Positions 31,393-41,775 are shown, numbered from the stretch's first letter. The stretch: DNA of 64,000 nt from Variovorax paradoxus (GCF_009498455.1 NZ_CP045644.1:5521001-5585000); one strand, 5' to 3'. Made by a program: numbers and translations. The notes: generated by a model not told the origin, from the letters alone.

Positions 31393-32715
31393 ATGAACGA
31401 CCTTCACGCCACCCGTCTCACCCTTCTGGCTGGCGATTCCGATGCGCGCACCGAAATGGAGCGCGCCATCGCCCTCTCCGAATCCCCGGCCTGCGCCTAC
31501 GTTTTCACCCGCACGCTGTTCGACGAGGCGCGCGCTGCGGCGGCCGCATCGGCACCCGAAAGTCGCCTCGCCGGGCTCGCCTTCACCAGCAAAGACCTGT
31601 TCGACGTCGCCGGCCAGCCGACACCCGCCGGTTCAGCCGTGCTCGCGCATGCGCCCGCCGCTCCGGCCGATGCGCTCGCAGTGGCACGACTGCGCGCCGC
31701 CGGTGGCGTGCTGACCGGACGCACCAACATGACGGAGTTCGCGTTTTCCGGCGTCGGCGTCAACCCGCACCACGGCACGCCGGCCAACGTGAGCGACACC
31801 GCCACGCCGCGCATTCCGGGCGGCTCGTCGTCCGGCGCGGCGATCTCGGTGGCGAGCGGTGCGGCCTTCATCGGCCTCGGCTCCGACACCGGCGGCTCGA
31901 TCCGCATTCCAGCCGCACTGAACGGCATCGTCGGCTTCAAGAACACCGCCCGCCTCACGCCGGCGGACGGCGCCCTGCCGCTGTCGACCACGCTCGACAC
32001 CGTCTGCGCCATGACCCGCTCGGTGCGCGACGCCATCACGGCGCACGAAATCCTCTCGGCGCGGCAGGTGACGCCCGGATCGGTGCCGCTGTCGGCCTAC
32101 CAGCTGGCCGTGGCGAAGAACGTCTTCCTCGACGACATCGAGCCCGCCGTGGCCACAGCCTTCGAGCGCACCCTCGCCACGCTGCGCGCCACGGGCGCAC
32201 ATATCCAGGAGATCGAACTCCCGGAGCTGGCCGACCTGCAGGCCATCAACGCCACCGGCGGCTTCTCGGCGGCCGAGTCGTACGCCTGGCACCGGCTGCT
32301 GCTGGAGCGCAGCGGCGCCGGCTACGACCCGCGTGTGGCGCAGCGCATCCTGCGCGGCGCCGGCATGAAGGCGCACGAGTACATCGACCTGGTCCACGCT
32401 CGCCGCGACTGGATTGCCCGCGTCGAAAAGGCGCTGGCGCCGTTCGACGCCGTGCTGTCGCCGACCGTACCGATCACAGCGCCGTCCATCGCCAGCGTGG
32501 CGCCGGGCGCCGAGCGCGACGACGAGTTCTTCCGCGTCAACGCGCTGCTGCTGCGCAACCCGTCGATCGTCAACATGCTCGACGGCTGCGCCATCTCGCT
32601 GCCCTGCCACGTCGCCGGCGAATTGCCGGTCGGCCTGATGCTGTGGCACGCCGCGATGCACGACGATGCCGTGCTCGCAGTGGCACTCCAGGCCGAACGC
32701 GCGCTACAGAAATAA
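31393..32715 (+). CDS. Amidase signature family hydrolase
   Basis: A 440-residue member of the amidase-signature family. The Lys-Ser-Ser triad is visible: Lys67 in FTSKDLFD, the cis-Ser in PGGSSSGAA (about 145-147) and the nucleophile Ser in [12 protein letters not shown] at about residue 169. Homologs include AtzF- and GatA-like enzymes; this one is stand-alone, not next to gatB/gatC, so it is not the glutamyl-tRNA amidotransferase. The amide substrate is unknown. It runs away from rpsB and is followed by dadA. Confidence 0.85.
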   Translation: MNDLHATRLTLLAGDSDARTEMERAIALSESPACAYVFTRTLFDEARAAAAASAPESRLAGLAFTSKDLFDVAGQPTPAGSAVLAHAPAAPADALAVARLRAAGGVLTGRTNMTEFAFSGVGVNPHHGTPANVSDTATPRIPGGSSSGAAISVASGAAFIGLGSDTGGSIRIPAALNGIVGFKNTARLTPADGALPLSTTLDTVCAMTRSVRDAITAHEILSARQVTPGSVPLSAYQLAVAKNVFLDDIEPAVATAFERTLATLRATGAHIQEIELPELADLQAINATGGFSAAESYAWHRLLLERSGAGYDPRVAQRILRGAGMKAHEYIDLVHARRDWIARVEKALAPFDAVLSPTVPITAPSIASVAPGAERDDEFFRVNALLLRNPSIVNMLDGCAISLPCHVAGELPVGLMLWHAAMHDDAVLAVALQAERALQK

Positions 32716-32772
32716 CAGCTGTCACCGCCCGACCCGCGGGCGTCAGCCGCCTCTTTTATCTAGAACATTTCA

Positions 32773-34026
32773 ATGAAAATCGCGATCGTGGGCGCCGGCA
32801 TCGTCGGCGTCACCACCGCCTGGGAACTGGTTTCCGACGGTCATGAAGTGACCGTGTTCGAGCGCCGCGGCGCCGCCGCCGAAGAGGCCAGCTTTGCCAA
32901 CGCCGGCGTGGTGGCCCCCGGCTACGTCACGCCGTGGGCCGCACCAGGCATGCGCGGCAAGGTGCTGCGCTCGCTGCTGTCCTCGCACGGCGCCATCAAG
33001 CTGCGCTGGCCGCTGAGCACGCGCGACCTCGGCTGGATGTCGCGCTGGCAGAAGGCCTGCAAGCTCGAAACCTACCTGGCCAACCGCGCCCGCATGCAGC
33101 GGCTGGCCTTCTACAGCCGCACCCGGCTGCACGCGGTGACCGAAGCGCGCGAGCTGAGCTACGAACGCAGCGACGGCTACCTGGTGCTGCTGCGCTCCAA
33201 GCGCGAGAAAAAACTGGTGCAGCCCGGGCTCGAGGTGCTGCGGTCGGCCGGCAGCGTGTTCCGCGAAATCGACGCCGACGAGGCCCGCCTGATCGAGCCC
33301 GCGCTCAACCCCGACACCCCACTGGCAGGCGCCATCCACCTGCCGGAAGACGAGGTCGCGAACTGCCGCCAGTTCGCGCTGCTGCTCAAGTGGGAGGCCG
33401 AGGCGCTGGGTGCACAGTTCCATTTCAACTGCGACATCGCGCCGCTGAGCCGCGCGGCGCCCACCGCGCTGACGCTCGCCAGCGGCTCGGACGCGCTGCA
33501 GTTCGACGCCATCGTGGTGTGCGCCGGCCTGTCGTCCGCCGCTCTGCTGCGTCCGCTGGGGCTGCGCATTCCGCTGGCACCGGTCTACGGCCACTCGGTC
33601 AGCGCACCCGTGCGCGAGCCGCTCAACGCACCGCGCAGTGCGGTGATGGACGAGCGCTACAAGGTCGCCATCTCCCGCCTGGGCCAGCGCGTGCGCGTGG
33701 CCGGCAGCGCCGAGATCGGCGGCTCGCCGGACGCGATGAGCCCGGCCGCGATCCAGACGCTCTACAAGGTGCTGCACGACTGGTTTCCGGGTGCGGCCAC
33801 GCTGCAATCTGGCATCCAGCAGTGGAAAGGCGCCCGGCCGATGCTGCCCGACGGCCCACCGGTGCTGGGCGCCAGCGGCATTCCCGGCGTATGGCTCAAT
33901 CTGGGCCACGGTTCGAGCGGCTGGGCGCTGTCGTGCGGCAGCGCGCGCGTGCTCGGCGACCTGATCGGCGGACAAGACCCCGGCATCGACCTCGAAGGCC
34001 TGGGGATCGAACGACTCAGTCTTTAG
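32773..34026 (+). CDS. dadA: D-amino acid dehydrogenase
   Basis: A 417-residue FAD-dependent dehydrogenase. The N-terminus KIAIVGAGIVGVTTAWEL is the FAD-binding GxGxxG, followed by VFERR for the ribose. The family segments ASFANAGVVAPGYVTPWAAPG and the C-terminal WLNLGHGSSGWALS are characteristic of DadA, which deaminates D-amino acids and passes electrons to the respiratory chain. No dadX racemase is adjacent. The gene overlaps the convergent membrane protein gene by 11 bases at its end. Confidence 0.9.
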   Translation: MKIAIVGAGIVGVTTAWELVSDGHEVTVFERRGAAAEEASFANAGVVAPGYVTPWAAPGMRGKVLRSLLSSHGAIKLRWPLSTRDLGWMSRWQKACKLETYLANRARMQRLAFYSRTRLHAVTEARELSYERSDGYLVLLRSKREKKLVQPGLEVLRSAGSVFREIDADEARLIEPALNPDTPLAGAIHLPEDEVANCRQFALLLKWEAEALGAQFHFNCDIAPLSRAAPTALTLASGSDALQFDAIVVCAGLSSAALLRPLGLRIPLAPVYGHSVSAPVREPLNAPRSAVMDERYKVAISRLGQRVRVAGSAEIGGSPDAMSPAAIQTLYKVLHDWFPGAATLQSGIQQWKGARPMLPDGPPVLGASGIPGVWLNLGHGSSGWALSCGSARVLGDLIGGQDPGIDLEGLGIERLSL

Positions 34027-34435
34027 GGCCCCAGCGGCGCAGTTGCTCGGGGCTTGCCGGCTTTTCCGCCGGCAGTTCGGGCCGGGGCGCCAAACGCTGG
34101 GCGATCAACCCCAGAACAGCTGGCGCAATCAGCCCGAAGAACACCAGCACCAGCAGGTCCACGCCCAGCATCAGCCACTGCGTGCCGGACCCCGCCTCCA
34201 CCGGCACGTCGAGCCACCGGATCACGCCGAGCCCATAACCCACGCCCAGAGCCCAGGCGACATCGCGCAGCGGCACCCGATGCAACACCTCGGCCAGCAG
34301 GAACAACCCCCACACAGCGATCAGCAGCCCGAACGCCCAGGCCGCGCCAGCGATCATCGCGGCAGCCGTGCCGATGAAGCCGGCAATGCACGCCAGCAGC
34401 AGAACCAGCAGCCAGCCGAAGGTCTTGAGCATCAT
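34016..34435 (-). CDS. Small four-helix membrane protein, unknown
   Basis: A 139-residue hydrophobic protein starting at the ATG at 34435 (MMLKTFGWLL; a second ATG follows at 34432). Membrane segments are at about residues 3-22, 25-45, 61-75 and 88-110; the last 25 residues are charged and Pro-rich. I do not recognise the family. It shares 11 bases with dadA tail-to-tail and is divergent from the NAD(P)HX repair gene, 43 bases away. Confidence 0.6.
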   Translation of the reverse strand: MMLKTFGWLLVLLLACIAGFIGTAAAMIAGAAWAFGLLIAVWGLFLLAEVLHRVPLRDVAWALGVGYGLGVIRWLDVPVEAGSGTQWLMLGVDLLVLVFFGLIAPAVLGLIAQRLAPRPELPAEKPASPEQLRRWGPKD

Positions 34436-34478
34436 CGGCCGATGATAGGAGGCGCGGCGTCGGCGGCACAATGGATCG

Positions 34479-35942
34479 ATGCATCGCATCACGTCCGCCA
34501 GCGCCGCCGATCTGTTCGACATCGCCGCCACGCGCCGCATCGAGCAGGCCGCGGCCTCCGCCCTGCCCCCTCATACGCTGATGCGGCGTGCAGGCCTCGC
34601 GGCGGCACGGCTCGCAATGGCGCTCGCGCCGCACGCGCGAACGATCTGGATCGCCTGCGGCCCCGGGAACAACGGCGGCGATGGTTTTGAAGCTGCGGCG
34701 CAGTTGCGGCACCGAGGCTTCTTTCCGGTCGTCACTTTCGTGGGCGAAGAAAGTCGGTTGCCACCGGATGCGAAGGCCTCGCTGCAGCGCGCGCGGGATG
34801 CGGGCGTCACCTTCGCTTCGGAGCCTCCATCGAGCTTCGAACTGGCGATGGATGCGCTGCTCGGCATCGGGTCGGCACGACCACCCTCGGGCACCATGGC
34901 CGAATGGCTCGCGCAAATGCATGCGGGCGCGCAACCGGTGCTCAGCCTCGACGTGCCCTCGGGCCTCGATGCCGACACCGGCAAGCTGGCCTCTCACGTT
35001 GATCACGCGCCGGCATCGGCTCGCGCCACCCTCACACTCCTCACACTGAAGCCCGGCCTGTTCACGGCCCAAGGCCGCGACGCGGCCGGCACGGTGTGGT
35101 TCGATGACCTGGGCTGCAGCGTTTTCATCCGTGAGCGACCGACAGCCCGCCTTGCAGGCACGCCCGACATTCGGCCGCGCACCCACGCTTCACACAAGGG
35201 CAGCTACGGCGATGTCGCGGTGATCGGCGGCGCCTCGGGCATGGCCGGCGCCGCACTGCTGGCCGGCTCGGCCGCCCTCCATGCGGGCGCAGGACGCGTG
35301 TTCGTCGGATTGCTCGATCCCCGCGCGGCGCCGGTCGACACCTCGCAGCCCGAGCTGATGCTGCGCGACGCCCATGCGCTGGACCTCGCGGGCGTGACGG
35401 TCGTGTGCGGCTGTGGTGGCGGCGACGCCGTGCGCGAGCTGCTGCCGCGCGTGCTGTCGACGGCCGCCGCGCTGGTGCTCGACGCCGACGCACTCAACGC
35501 GATCGCCGCCGATGCATCACTTCAAACGCAACTGATCGCGCGAAGCCAGACCGGGGCACCCACCGTGCTCACGCCGCATCCATTGGAGGCCGCCCGCCTG
35601 CTCGGCGATACGACAGGCGGCGTGCAGGCCAACCGCCTGGCTGCGGCCCGCGCGCTCGCGTCGCGCTTCGGTGTTGTGACGGTCCTCAAGGGCTCCGGAA
35701 CGGTGATCGCCGATGCGGGCGACGCGCCCCCGGTCATCAATGCGACCGGCAACGCCCGCCTTGCCACCGCAGGCACGGGCGATGTGCTCGCCGGCATGAT
35801 CGGCGCGGCGCTCGCGATGCGTCGGCCGGCATTCGAGGCGGCCTGCGGAGCCGTCTGGCAGCACGGCCACATCGCCGAGACGTGGCCGGCCGATGAGGCC
35901 CCGCTCACAGCAAGCGCATTGGCCCGCCGCGCACCCCGCTGA
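34479..35942 (+). CDS. nnr: Bifunctional NAD(P)HX epimerase/dehydratase
   Basis: Repairs hydrated NAD(P)H. The protein has 487 residues and two domains: an N-terminal epimerase (about 1-215, YjeF_N, with the phosphate loop GPGNNGGDGFEAA and DALLGIGSARP and LDVPSGLDADTG), and a C-terminal ribokinase-like dehydratase (about 225-487, with AVIGGASGMAGA, VLTPHPLEAARLLG and the GTGDVLAG ATP site). In E. coli (YjeF/Nnr) the same fusion occurs. The start ATG is at 34479. The convergent SDR gene ends 9 bases away. Confidence 0.93.
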   Translation: MHRITSASAADLFDIAATRRIEQAAASALPPHTLMRRAGLAAARLAMALAPHARTIWIACGPGNNGGDGFEAAAQLRHRGFFPVVTFVGEESRLPPDAKASLQRARDAGVTFASEPPSSFELAMDALLGIGSARPPSGTMAEWLAQMHAGAQPVLSLDVPSGLDADTGKLASHVDHAPASARATLTLLTLKPGLFTAQGRDAAGTVWFDDLGCSVFIRERPTARLAGTPDIRPRTHASHKGSYGDVAVIGGASGMAGAALLAGSAALHAGAGRVFVGLLDPRAAPVDTSQPELMLRDAHALDLAGVTVVCGCGGGDAVRELLPRVLSTAAALVLDADALNAIAADASLQTQLIARSQTGAPTVLTPHPLEAARLLGDTTGGVQANRLAAARALASRFGVVTVLKGSGTVIADAGDAPPVINATGNARLATAGTGDVLAGMIGAALAMRRPAFEAACGAVWQHGHIAETWPADEAPLTASALARRAPR

Positions 35943-35951
35943 GCGCAGGAC

Positions 35952-36716
35952 TCAGCCGCGCCCGACGAAGGGCATCTTCGTCGCCATGATGGTGTGGAAG
36001 AGCACGTTGGCTTCCAGCGGCAGGTTCGCCATGTAGAGCACCGACTGGCCGACGATCTTGACGTCGATCAGCGGCTCGATTGCGAGTTCGCCGTTGGCCT
36101 GCGGCACGCCGGTGGCCATGCGTGCGGCCAGTTCGGTCATGGCATTGCCCACGTCCACCTGCCCCACCGCGATGTCGTACTTGCGACCGTCGAGCGAGGC
36201 GGTCTTGGTCAGCCCTTCGACTGCGTGCTTGGTCGAGGTGTAGGCCGCCGAATTCGGCCGCGGCGTGGTTGCCGAGATCGACCCGTTGTTGATGATGCGG
36301 CCGCCGCGCGGCGTCTGCGCCTTCATCGTGCGGAAGGCCTGCTGGATGCAGAAGAACATGCCGGTGAGGTTGATGTCGACCACGCCCTTCCACTGCTCGG
36401 GCGTCCAGTCCTCGAACGGGCCCGGCGGGTTGCCCACGCCGGCGTTGTTGAACAGCAGGTCGACGCGTCCGAAGCGCTCGACTGTGGCACCGAACAGCGC
36501 CTGTACCGAGTCGGCATTGGCCACGTCGGTGGGCACCGCGAAGGCGCGCGCACCCGCGCCCGACTCTTCCGCCACCTGCTCCAGCGGCTCGAGGCGACGC
36601 CCCGCAAGGGCCACGCTCCAGCCGTCAGCCAGCAAGGCCAGCGCGGCCGCACGGCCGATGCCCGACCCGGCGCCCGTGACGATCGCGATGCGGCCCTTGT
36701 TGTTTTCCACGCTCAT
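35952..36716 (-). CDS. Short-chain dehydrogenase/reductase, unknown substrate
   Basis: A 254-residue classical SDR. The cofactor-binding [13 protein letters not shown] is at about residues 14-26, the NNAG motif is in FNNAGVGNP, and the catalytic Ser-Tyr-Lys is [20 protein letters not shown] long insert after the catalytic residues ([19 protein letters not shown]) is not diagnostic. AAGGAG lies 9 bases before the ATG at 36716. It is 63 bases downstream of rnr and may be cotranscribed. No function can be given. Confidence 0.85.
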   Translation of the reverse strand: MSVENNKGRIAIVTGAGSGIGRAAALALLADGWSVALAGRRLEPLEQVAEESGAGARAFAVPTDVANADSVQALFGATVERFGRVDLLFNNAGVGNPPGPFEDWTPEQWKGVVDINLTGMFFCIQQAFRTMKAQTPRGGRIINNGSISATTPRPNSAAYTSTKHAVEGLTKTASLDGRKYDIAVGQVDVGNAMTELAARMATGVPQANGELAIEPLIDVKIVGQSVLYMANLPLEANVLFHTIMATKMPFVGRG

Positions 36717-36779
36717 GCTTCATGTCTCCTTTTCAGCTGGTCCATACACACGGTAAACACGTAGTGTGCACGGCGCATC

Positions 36780-39077
36780 TCATCCGCGGCGGGGCTTGCG
36801 CCCCTTGCCCTGCATCTTGTTGGCGGCTTTCTTCACCGCCGACTTGAAGGCCTGCATCGCCGATTGCGGGCCGGCGGGCGCCACGGCAGCGCCGCCGCCG
36901 CCGTGCTCCGACCGTGACTCGCCACCGGCCTCCGCCTTGTGGCGGGCGCTTCGCTTGGTCGACGCCTTCACCGGTGCGCTGCCTTTGTCCTTCATGGCGC
37001 GCGAGGTCAGGTCCTCGCCTTCGCGCACGAGGCGGAAGTCGATCTTGCGACCATCGAGGTCGACGCGGCTCACCTGCACCCGCACCCGCGTGCCGATGGC
37101 ATAGCGGATGCCGGTGCGCTCGCCGCGCAGTTCCTGGCGCATCTCGTCGAACTTGAAGTACTCGCCGCCGAGCTCGGTGATGTGGACCAGACCTTCGACG
37201 TACATCGCGTCGAGCGTGACGAAGATACCGAAGGTGGTGGCCGCCGTGACCACGCCGCCGTACTCCTCGCCAAGGTGCTCGCGCATGTACTTGCACTTGA
37301 GCCAGGCCTCGACGTCGCGGCTGGCTTCGTCGGCGCGGCGCTCGTTGGCGCTGCAATGCAGGCCCGCCGCTTCCCATGCCAGCACTTCCTTGGTCGGTGC
37401 GATCGTGGCTTTTTGCGGCTTGGTCGTTGGCGCTTTCACACGCGAAGCCAGGCGCTTGGCCAGCTTGGCATGCGCCTCACCCGGCGTCGGCAGCATCGGC
37501 AACTGATAGCGCGTCTTGCCGAGGATCGCCTTGATCACTCGGTGCACCAGCAGGTCGGGGTAGCGGCGGATCGGGCTCGTGAAGTGCGTGTAGGCCTCGT
37601 AGGCCAGGCCGAAGTGACCGCTGTTGAACGGCGTGTAGATCGCCTGCTGCATCGAGCGCAGCAGCATGGTGTGGATCTGCTGCGAGTCGGGACGTTCCTT
37701 GGTGGCTTCGGCAATCGCCTGGAACTCGCCGGGGCGCGGATCGTCGGTGATGCTCAGGCCCACGCCCATGGCCTTCAGGTAGCCGCGCAGGATTTCCTTC
37801 TTCTCGGGCGTCGGGCCTTCGTGCACGCGGAACAGGCCCGGGTGCTTGCCTTCGGCAATGAAGTCGGCGCTGCAGACGTTGGCGGCGAGCATCGCCTCTT
37901 CGATGATCTTGTGCGCCTCGTTGCGCGTGCGCGGCACGATCTTCTCGATGCGGCCGGCGTCGTCGCAGATGATCTGCGTCTCGGTGGTTTCGAAATCGAC
38001 CGCACCACGCTTGCCGCGCTGCTTGAGCAGGGCCCTGTAGACGTCGGCAAGATTCAGCAGGTCCTTGACGCGGTCCTTGCGCTTGGCGGCTTCGGGGCCG
38101 CGCGTGTTGCCAAGGATGGCTGCGACTTCGGTGTACGTGAAGCGCGCATGGCTGAACATCACGGCCGGATAGAACTGGTAGGCGTAGATCTCGCCGTCGG
38201 CCGCAACCAGCATGTCGCACACCATGCACAGGCGCTCAACCTCGGGGTTGAGCGAGCAAAGCCCGTTCGACAGCTTCTCGGGCAGCATCGGAATCACGCG
38301 GCGCGGGAAGTAGACGCTGGTGGCCCGGTCGTAGGCATCGATGTCGATGGCCGATCCGGTGTGCACATAGGCGCTCACGTCGGCGATGGCCACCAGCAGG
38401 CGCCAGCCCTTGCCACGGCCCACCTTCGCGGGCTCGCAGTACACGGCGTCATCGAAGTCTCGGGCGTCTTCGCCATCGATCGTGACGAGCGGCACGTCGG
38501 TGAGGTCGATGCGGCCCTTCTTGTCGGCGGGGCGCACCTTCTCGGGCAGGGCCTTGGCCTGCGCCAGGCACTCCGCGGAAAACTCATGCGGCACGCCGTA
38601 CTTGCGCACGGCGATCTCGATCTCCATGCCGGGGTCGTCGATCTCGCCCAGCACTTCTCTCACGCGGCCCACGGGCTGGCCGAACAGTGCCGGCGGCTCG
38701 GTGAGCTGGACGACCACGACCTGGCCCACCTTGGCGGGGCCAGTGGCGCCCTTCGGAATCAGGACGTCTTGACCGTAGCGCTTGTCTTCCGGTGCAACGA
38801 GCCAGATCCCGCCTTCATGCAGCAAGCGGCCGATGATCGGCTGCTCGGGTCGCTCGACGATCTCGACCACGCGCCCTTCGGGGCGGCCGCGTCGGTCCTG
38901 TCGCACGATCCGCGCCTTGACGCGATCCTTGTGCAGCACCGCGCGCATCTCGTTCGGCGGGAGGTAGATGTCTGCCTCGCCGTCGTCGCGCTGCACGAAG
39001 CCGTGCCCGTCGCGATGTCCTTGAACAGTTCCTTCGATTTCGTCCAACAAGCTGCTGGAAGTGACATTATTTTTGAT
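36780..39077 (-). CDS. rnr: Ribonuclease R, with probable ATC start codon
   Basis: RNase R degrades structured RNA from the 3' end. Cold-shock domains at the N-terminus (GTVQGHRDGHGFVQRDDGEADIYL), the RNB catalytic domain with the magnesium-binding DGEDARDFDDAVY, an S1 domain (GGVVTAATTFGIFVTLD) and a Lys/Arg-rich tail (about the last 70 residues) are all there. AAGGAG is found on the minus strand 5-6 bases before an ATC codon at 39077-39075; there is no ATG, GTG or TTG in frame at a useful distance. The in-frame TTG at 39104 lies upstream of this binding site and has none of its own, and TTGs at 39050 and 39047 have none. The ATC start gives 765 residues. Confidence 0.93.
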   Translation of the reverse strand: MKNNVTSSSLLDEIEGTVQGHRDGHGFVQRDDGEADIYLPPNEMRAVLHKDRVKARIVRQDRRGRPEGRVVEIVERPEQPIIGRLLHEGGIWLVAPEDKRYGQDVLIPKGATGPAKVGQVVVVQLTEPPALFGQPVGRVREVLGEIDDPGMEIEIAVRKYGVPHEFSAECLAQAKALPEKVRPADKKGRIDLTDVPLVTIDGEDARDFDDAVYCEPAKVGRGKGWRLLVAIADVSAYVHTGSAIDIDAYDRATSVYFPRRVIPMLPEKLSNGLCSLNPEVERLCMVCDMLVAADGEIYAYQFYPAVMFSHARFTYTEVAAILGNTRGPEAAKRKDRVKDLLNLADVYRALLKQRGKRGAVDFETTETQIICDDAGRIEKIVPRTRNEAHKIIEEAMLAANVCSADFIAEGKHPGLFRVHEGPTPEKKEILRGYLKAMGVGLSITDDPRPGEFQAIAEATKERPDSQQIHTMLLRSMQQAIYTPFNSGHFGLAYEAYTHFTSPIRRYPDLLVHRVIKAILGKTRYQLPMLPTPGEAHAKLAKRLASRVKAPTTKPQKATIAPTKEVLAWEAAGLHCSANERRADEASRDVEAWLKCKYMREHLGEEYGGVVTAATTFGIFVTLDAMYVEGLVHITELGGEYFKFDEMRQELRGERTGIRYAIGTRVRVQVSRVDLDGRKIDFRLVREGEDLTSRAMKDKGSAPVKASTKRSARHKAEAGGESRSEHGGGGAAVAPAGPQSAMQAFKSAVKKAANKMQGKGRKPRRG

Positions 39078-39131
39078 ATGATCTCCTTCTTTCCTGAAAT
39101 TCAAAACGTGGCTGCTTCTGCAGTCATGTGG

Positions 39132-39216
<85 letters not shown>

Positions 39217-39252
39217 AGTTTAAACAGACCTTTACCAGGTCATCCGATTGAA

Positions 39253-39277
39253 GCCACCGGTCTCCGGTGGCTTTTTT
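39253..39277 (+). terminator. Terminator of tRNA-Leu copy 1
   Basis: GCCACCGG (39253-39260) pairs with CCGGTGGC (39264-39271) around TCT and is followed by six T residues. Confidence 0.85.
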
Positions 39278-39297
39278 CATGGCCGCTCGAAACTGCA

Positions 39298-39420
39298 TCA
39301 AACGGGCGACGCGATCGTCAGATCACGCCCTTCGATGCCGGCCATGCGTGCACGATCACACCCACCCACCTTCGGCAGTGCAGCCACCGCACGAGCAATG
39401 TCGCGCAGAAGCTGAAATTT
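39298..39420 (-). pseudogene. Decayed 3' fragment of rimO
   Basis: On the minus strand the last codons before the TGA at 39298 read RARMAGIEGRDLTIASPV, which aligns with the true RimO C-terminus [17 protein letters not shown], and KVGG precedes it as KVGE does in RimO. Similarity is clear over about 25 residues and weak further upstream (to about 39420). It lies in the same position, downstream of the tRNA terminator, as the real rimO end does in the second repeat unit. It has no start of its own and cannot be functional. Confidence 0.75.
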
Positions 39421-39454
39421 CAACGCAGCCAAAAGATCGCGCCAAATTTGTGGA

Positions 39455-39460
39455 TATAAT
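39455..39460 (+). promoter_or_regulatory. -10 element for tRNA-Leu copy 2
   Basis: An exact TATAAT lies 28 bases before the second tRNA-Leu. The -35 region is not obvious. Copy 1 has no comparable element, so copy 2 may be the better expressed gene. Confidence 0.45.
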
Positions 39461-39487
39461 CGTAGTCTTTGCTGAAAAGCAAAAATA

Positions 39488-39572
<85 letters not shown>

Positions 39573-39608
39573 AGATTGAACAGACCCTTACCAGGTCTTC
39601 TATAAAAA

Positions 39609-39633
39609 GCCACCGGCCTCCGGTGGCTTTTTT
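39609..39633 (+). terminator. Terminator of tRNA-Leu copy 2
   Basis: GCCACCGG (39609-39616) pairs with CCGGTGGC (39620-39627), followed by six T residues; same stem as after copy 1. Confidence 0.85.
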
Positions 39634-39656
39634 CTTGGCCGCTTGAATCAGGTGCA

Positions 39657-41063
39657 TCAAACGGGCAACGCGATCAGGTCGTGGCCTTCGGCGCCCACGA
39701 TGCGGGCGCGCGTGAACTCACCGACCTTCATCGTCTTGCTGATCTTCTCGGGCGGCAGGAGGCGAACAGTGCCGTCGATCTCCGGCGCATCGGCATACGT
39801 GCGCCCCACCCCACCCTTGCGGCCCATGCCTGGCGCCGAATCGACCAGCACCTGCATCGTCGAGCCGATGCGCTTTTGCAGCTTGGCGATCGACACGGCC
39901 TCCGCCACTTCCATGAAGCGGGCGCGGCGAGCTTCGCGCTCAGCCTCGGGCAGCATGCCCGGAATGTCGTTGGCGGTTGCGCCTTCGACGGGGCTGTAGG
40001 CAAAGCAGCCCGCACGGTCGATCTCGGCCTCGCGGATGAAGTCGAGCAGGTGCTCGAACTCCTGCTCCGTCTCGCCTGGGAAGCCGGCGATGAAGGTGCT
40101 GCGAATCACAAGTTCAGGGCAGGTTTCGCGCCAGCGCGCGATCCGCTCCAGGTTCTTTTCGCCGCTGGCCGGCCGCTTCATGCGCTTGAGCACGTCAGGG
40201 TGGCTGTGCTGCAGCGGCACGTCGAGGTACGGCAGCACCAGGCCGCTCGCCATCAACGGGATGATTTCGTCGACGCTGGGATACGGGTACACGTAGTGCA
40301 GGCGCACCCAGGCGCCATACGGCTCGGCGATTTCGCCCAGCGTGCGCACGAGTTCGAGCATGCGGGTCTTGACCGGCTTGCCGTCCCAAAAACCAGTGCG
40401 GTACTTCACGTCGACGCCGTAGGCCGAGGTGTCCTGGCTGATCACCAGCAACTCTTTCACGCCGCCCTCGAACAGCGCCTTGGCTTCGCTGAGCACATCG
40501 CCCACGGGACGCGAAACCAGGTCGCCGCGCATCGACGGAATGATGCAGAAGGTGCAACGGTGGTTGCAGCCTTCGCTGATCTTCAGATAGGCATAGTGCC
40601 GCGGCGTCAACTTGAGGCCGGCCACACCGAAGGTGTTCGGCACAAGGTCGACGAACGGGTCGTGCGGCTTCGGCAGGTTGGCGTGCACCGCATCCATCAC
40701 CTCCTGGGTGGCATGCGGGCCGGTGACAGCCAGCACGCTCGGGTGCATCTGGCGCACGAGGTTGCCGCCTTGGTCGCCGGTTTTGGCGCCCAGGCAGCCG
40801 GTGACGATCACGCGGCCGTTCTCGGCAAGTGCTTCGCCGATGGTGTCCAGGCTTTCCTTCACGGCATCGTCGATGAAGCCGCAGGTGTTGACGATCACGA
40901 GGTCGGCGCCCTCGAAGGTCTTGGAGGTTTGATACCCCTCGGCACTCAGCCGGGTCAGGATCAGTTCGGAATCGGTCAACGCCTTGGGGCAACCAAGGCT
41001 GACGAAGCCGACCTTGGGGGCGGTCGGCGTGACAGTACGTTCAGGGGAGGCAACTTCGCTCAT
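39657..41063 (-). CDS. rimO: Ribosomal protein S12 methylthiotransferase
   Basis: RimO adds a methylthio group to Asp88 of ribosomal protein S12. It has 468 residues in three domains: the N-terminal MTTase domain ([32 protein letters not shown], giving three cysteines for the second iron-sulfur cluster), the radical SAM domain with the CxxxCxxC motif CNHRCTFC, and a C-terminal TRAM domain (about 400-468). The specific run [11 protein letters not shown] separates RimO from MiaB. It starts at the ATG at 41063. Confidence 0.96.
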   Translation of the reverse strand: MSEVASPERTVTPTAPKVGFVSLGCPKALTDSELILTRLSAEGYQTSKTFEGADLVIVNTCGFIDDAVKESLDTIGEALAENGRVIVTGCLGAKTGDQGGNLVRQMHPSVLAVTGPHATQEVMDAVHANLPKPHDPFVDLVPNTFGVAGLKLTPRHYAYLKISEGCNHRCTFCIIPSMRGDLVSRPVGDVLSEAKALFEGGVKELLVISQDTSAYGVDVKYRTGFWDGKPVKTRMLELVRTLGEIAEPYGAWVRLHYVYPYPSVDEIIPLMASGLVLPYLDVPLQHSHPDVLKRMKRPASGEKNLERIARWRETCPELVIRSTFIAGFPGETEQEFEHLLDFIREAEIDRAGCFAYSPVEGATANDIPGMLPEAEREARRARFMEVAEAVSIAKLQKRIGSTMQVLVDSAPGMGRKGGVGRTYADAPEIDGTVRLLPPEKISKTMKVGEFTRARIVGAEGHDLIALPV

Positions 41064-41145
41064 AGGCCTCTATTGTCCCAGCTATCGGTGACAGCGGGGC
41101 ATTCATCGGACAGTCGCCCCATTCGGGCGGGCCATCGCGCGGCGC

Positions 41146-41679
41146 TCAGGGGCGCTTGATGCCAAAGGCGCCCAGCACCTGCTCGGTGTTTTTCTGCATC
41201 TGCTCCTGCATCTGCAGGAAGACGTTCTTCGATTGCTCGACGTAGTTGCCCATCAGCCCCTGGATCATCGGCGACTGCATGGTCATGAAGCGCGACCACA
41301 TCTCGGGCGTCAGGCCTTCGGCCTTTTCGGTGAGCTGGGCCTGCATCTCGGTCATGGCCTGGATGTTCTTCTCGAGGTACGGCCCCATGTAACCCTGCAT
41401 GGCCTGCCCGTAGAAGCGGATGATGTTGGCCAGCACCTGCTCGGTGAACATCGGTGCGCCGCCCGCCTCTTCTTCCAGAATGATCTGCAGCAGGATGCTG
41501 CGCGTGAGGTCGTCGCCGGTCTTGGCATCGCGCACCACGAACTGCGCGCTCTTGATGACCAGCTGCTTGACTTCGGTCAGCGTGATGTACGTGGATGTCT
41601 CCGTGTCGTAGAGCCGGCGGTTGGGGTACTTCTTGATCACACGCTGGACCGGCTTCACCCCGGACTTCTTGCTCTGCAC
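41146..41679 (-). CDS. phaR: Polyhydroxyalkanoate synthesis repressor PhaR
   Basis: PhaR represses phasin and PHB genes and leaves DNA when it binds the polymer. The real start is probably the GTG at 41679, with AAGGAG exactly six bases before it; this gives 177 residues, beginning QSKKSGVKPVQRVIKKYPNRRLYDTETSTYITL, the conserved N-terminal DNA-binding part. The second domain contains LANIIRFYGQAMQGYMGPYLEKN. The C-terminus is Gln/Met-rich. PHB biosynthesis genes are not in the window, but a bdhA-like gene is 4 kb away. Confidence 0.92.
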   Translation of the reverse strand: MQSKKSGVKPVQRVIKKYPNRRLYDTETSTYITLTEVKQLVIKSAQFVVRDAKTGDDLTRSILLQIILEEEAGGAPMFTEQVLANIIRFYGQAMQGYMGPYLEKNIQAMTEMQAQLTEKAEGLTPEMWSRFMTMQSPMIQGLMGNYVEQSKNVFLQMQEQMQKNTEQVLGAFGIKRP

Positions 41680-41775
41680 TACAGACTCCTTCACATGGAC
41701 GCCCATGTCATCGGATGATTCTAGGGAGCGGTTTTGCTGCATCGCGACAAGGTTTACCCTGACCGTGATTTTTCT

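Noticed and set aside
32726..32742. CGCCCG/CGGGCG hairpin between the amidase and dadA genes as a terminator
   Set aside because: Only six base pairs and the T-rich stretch is about 9-10 bases away; dadA may still be cotranscribed.
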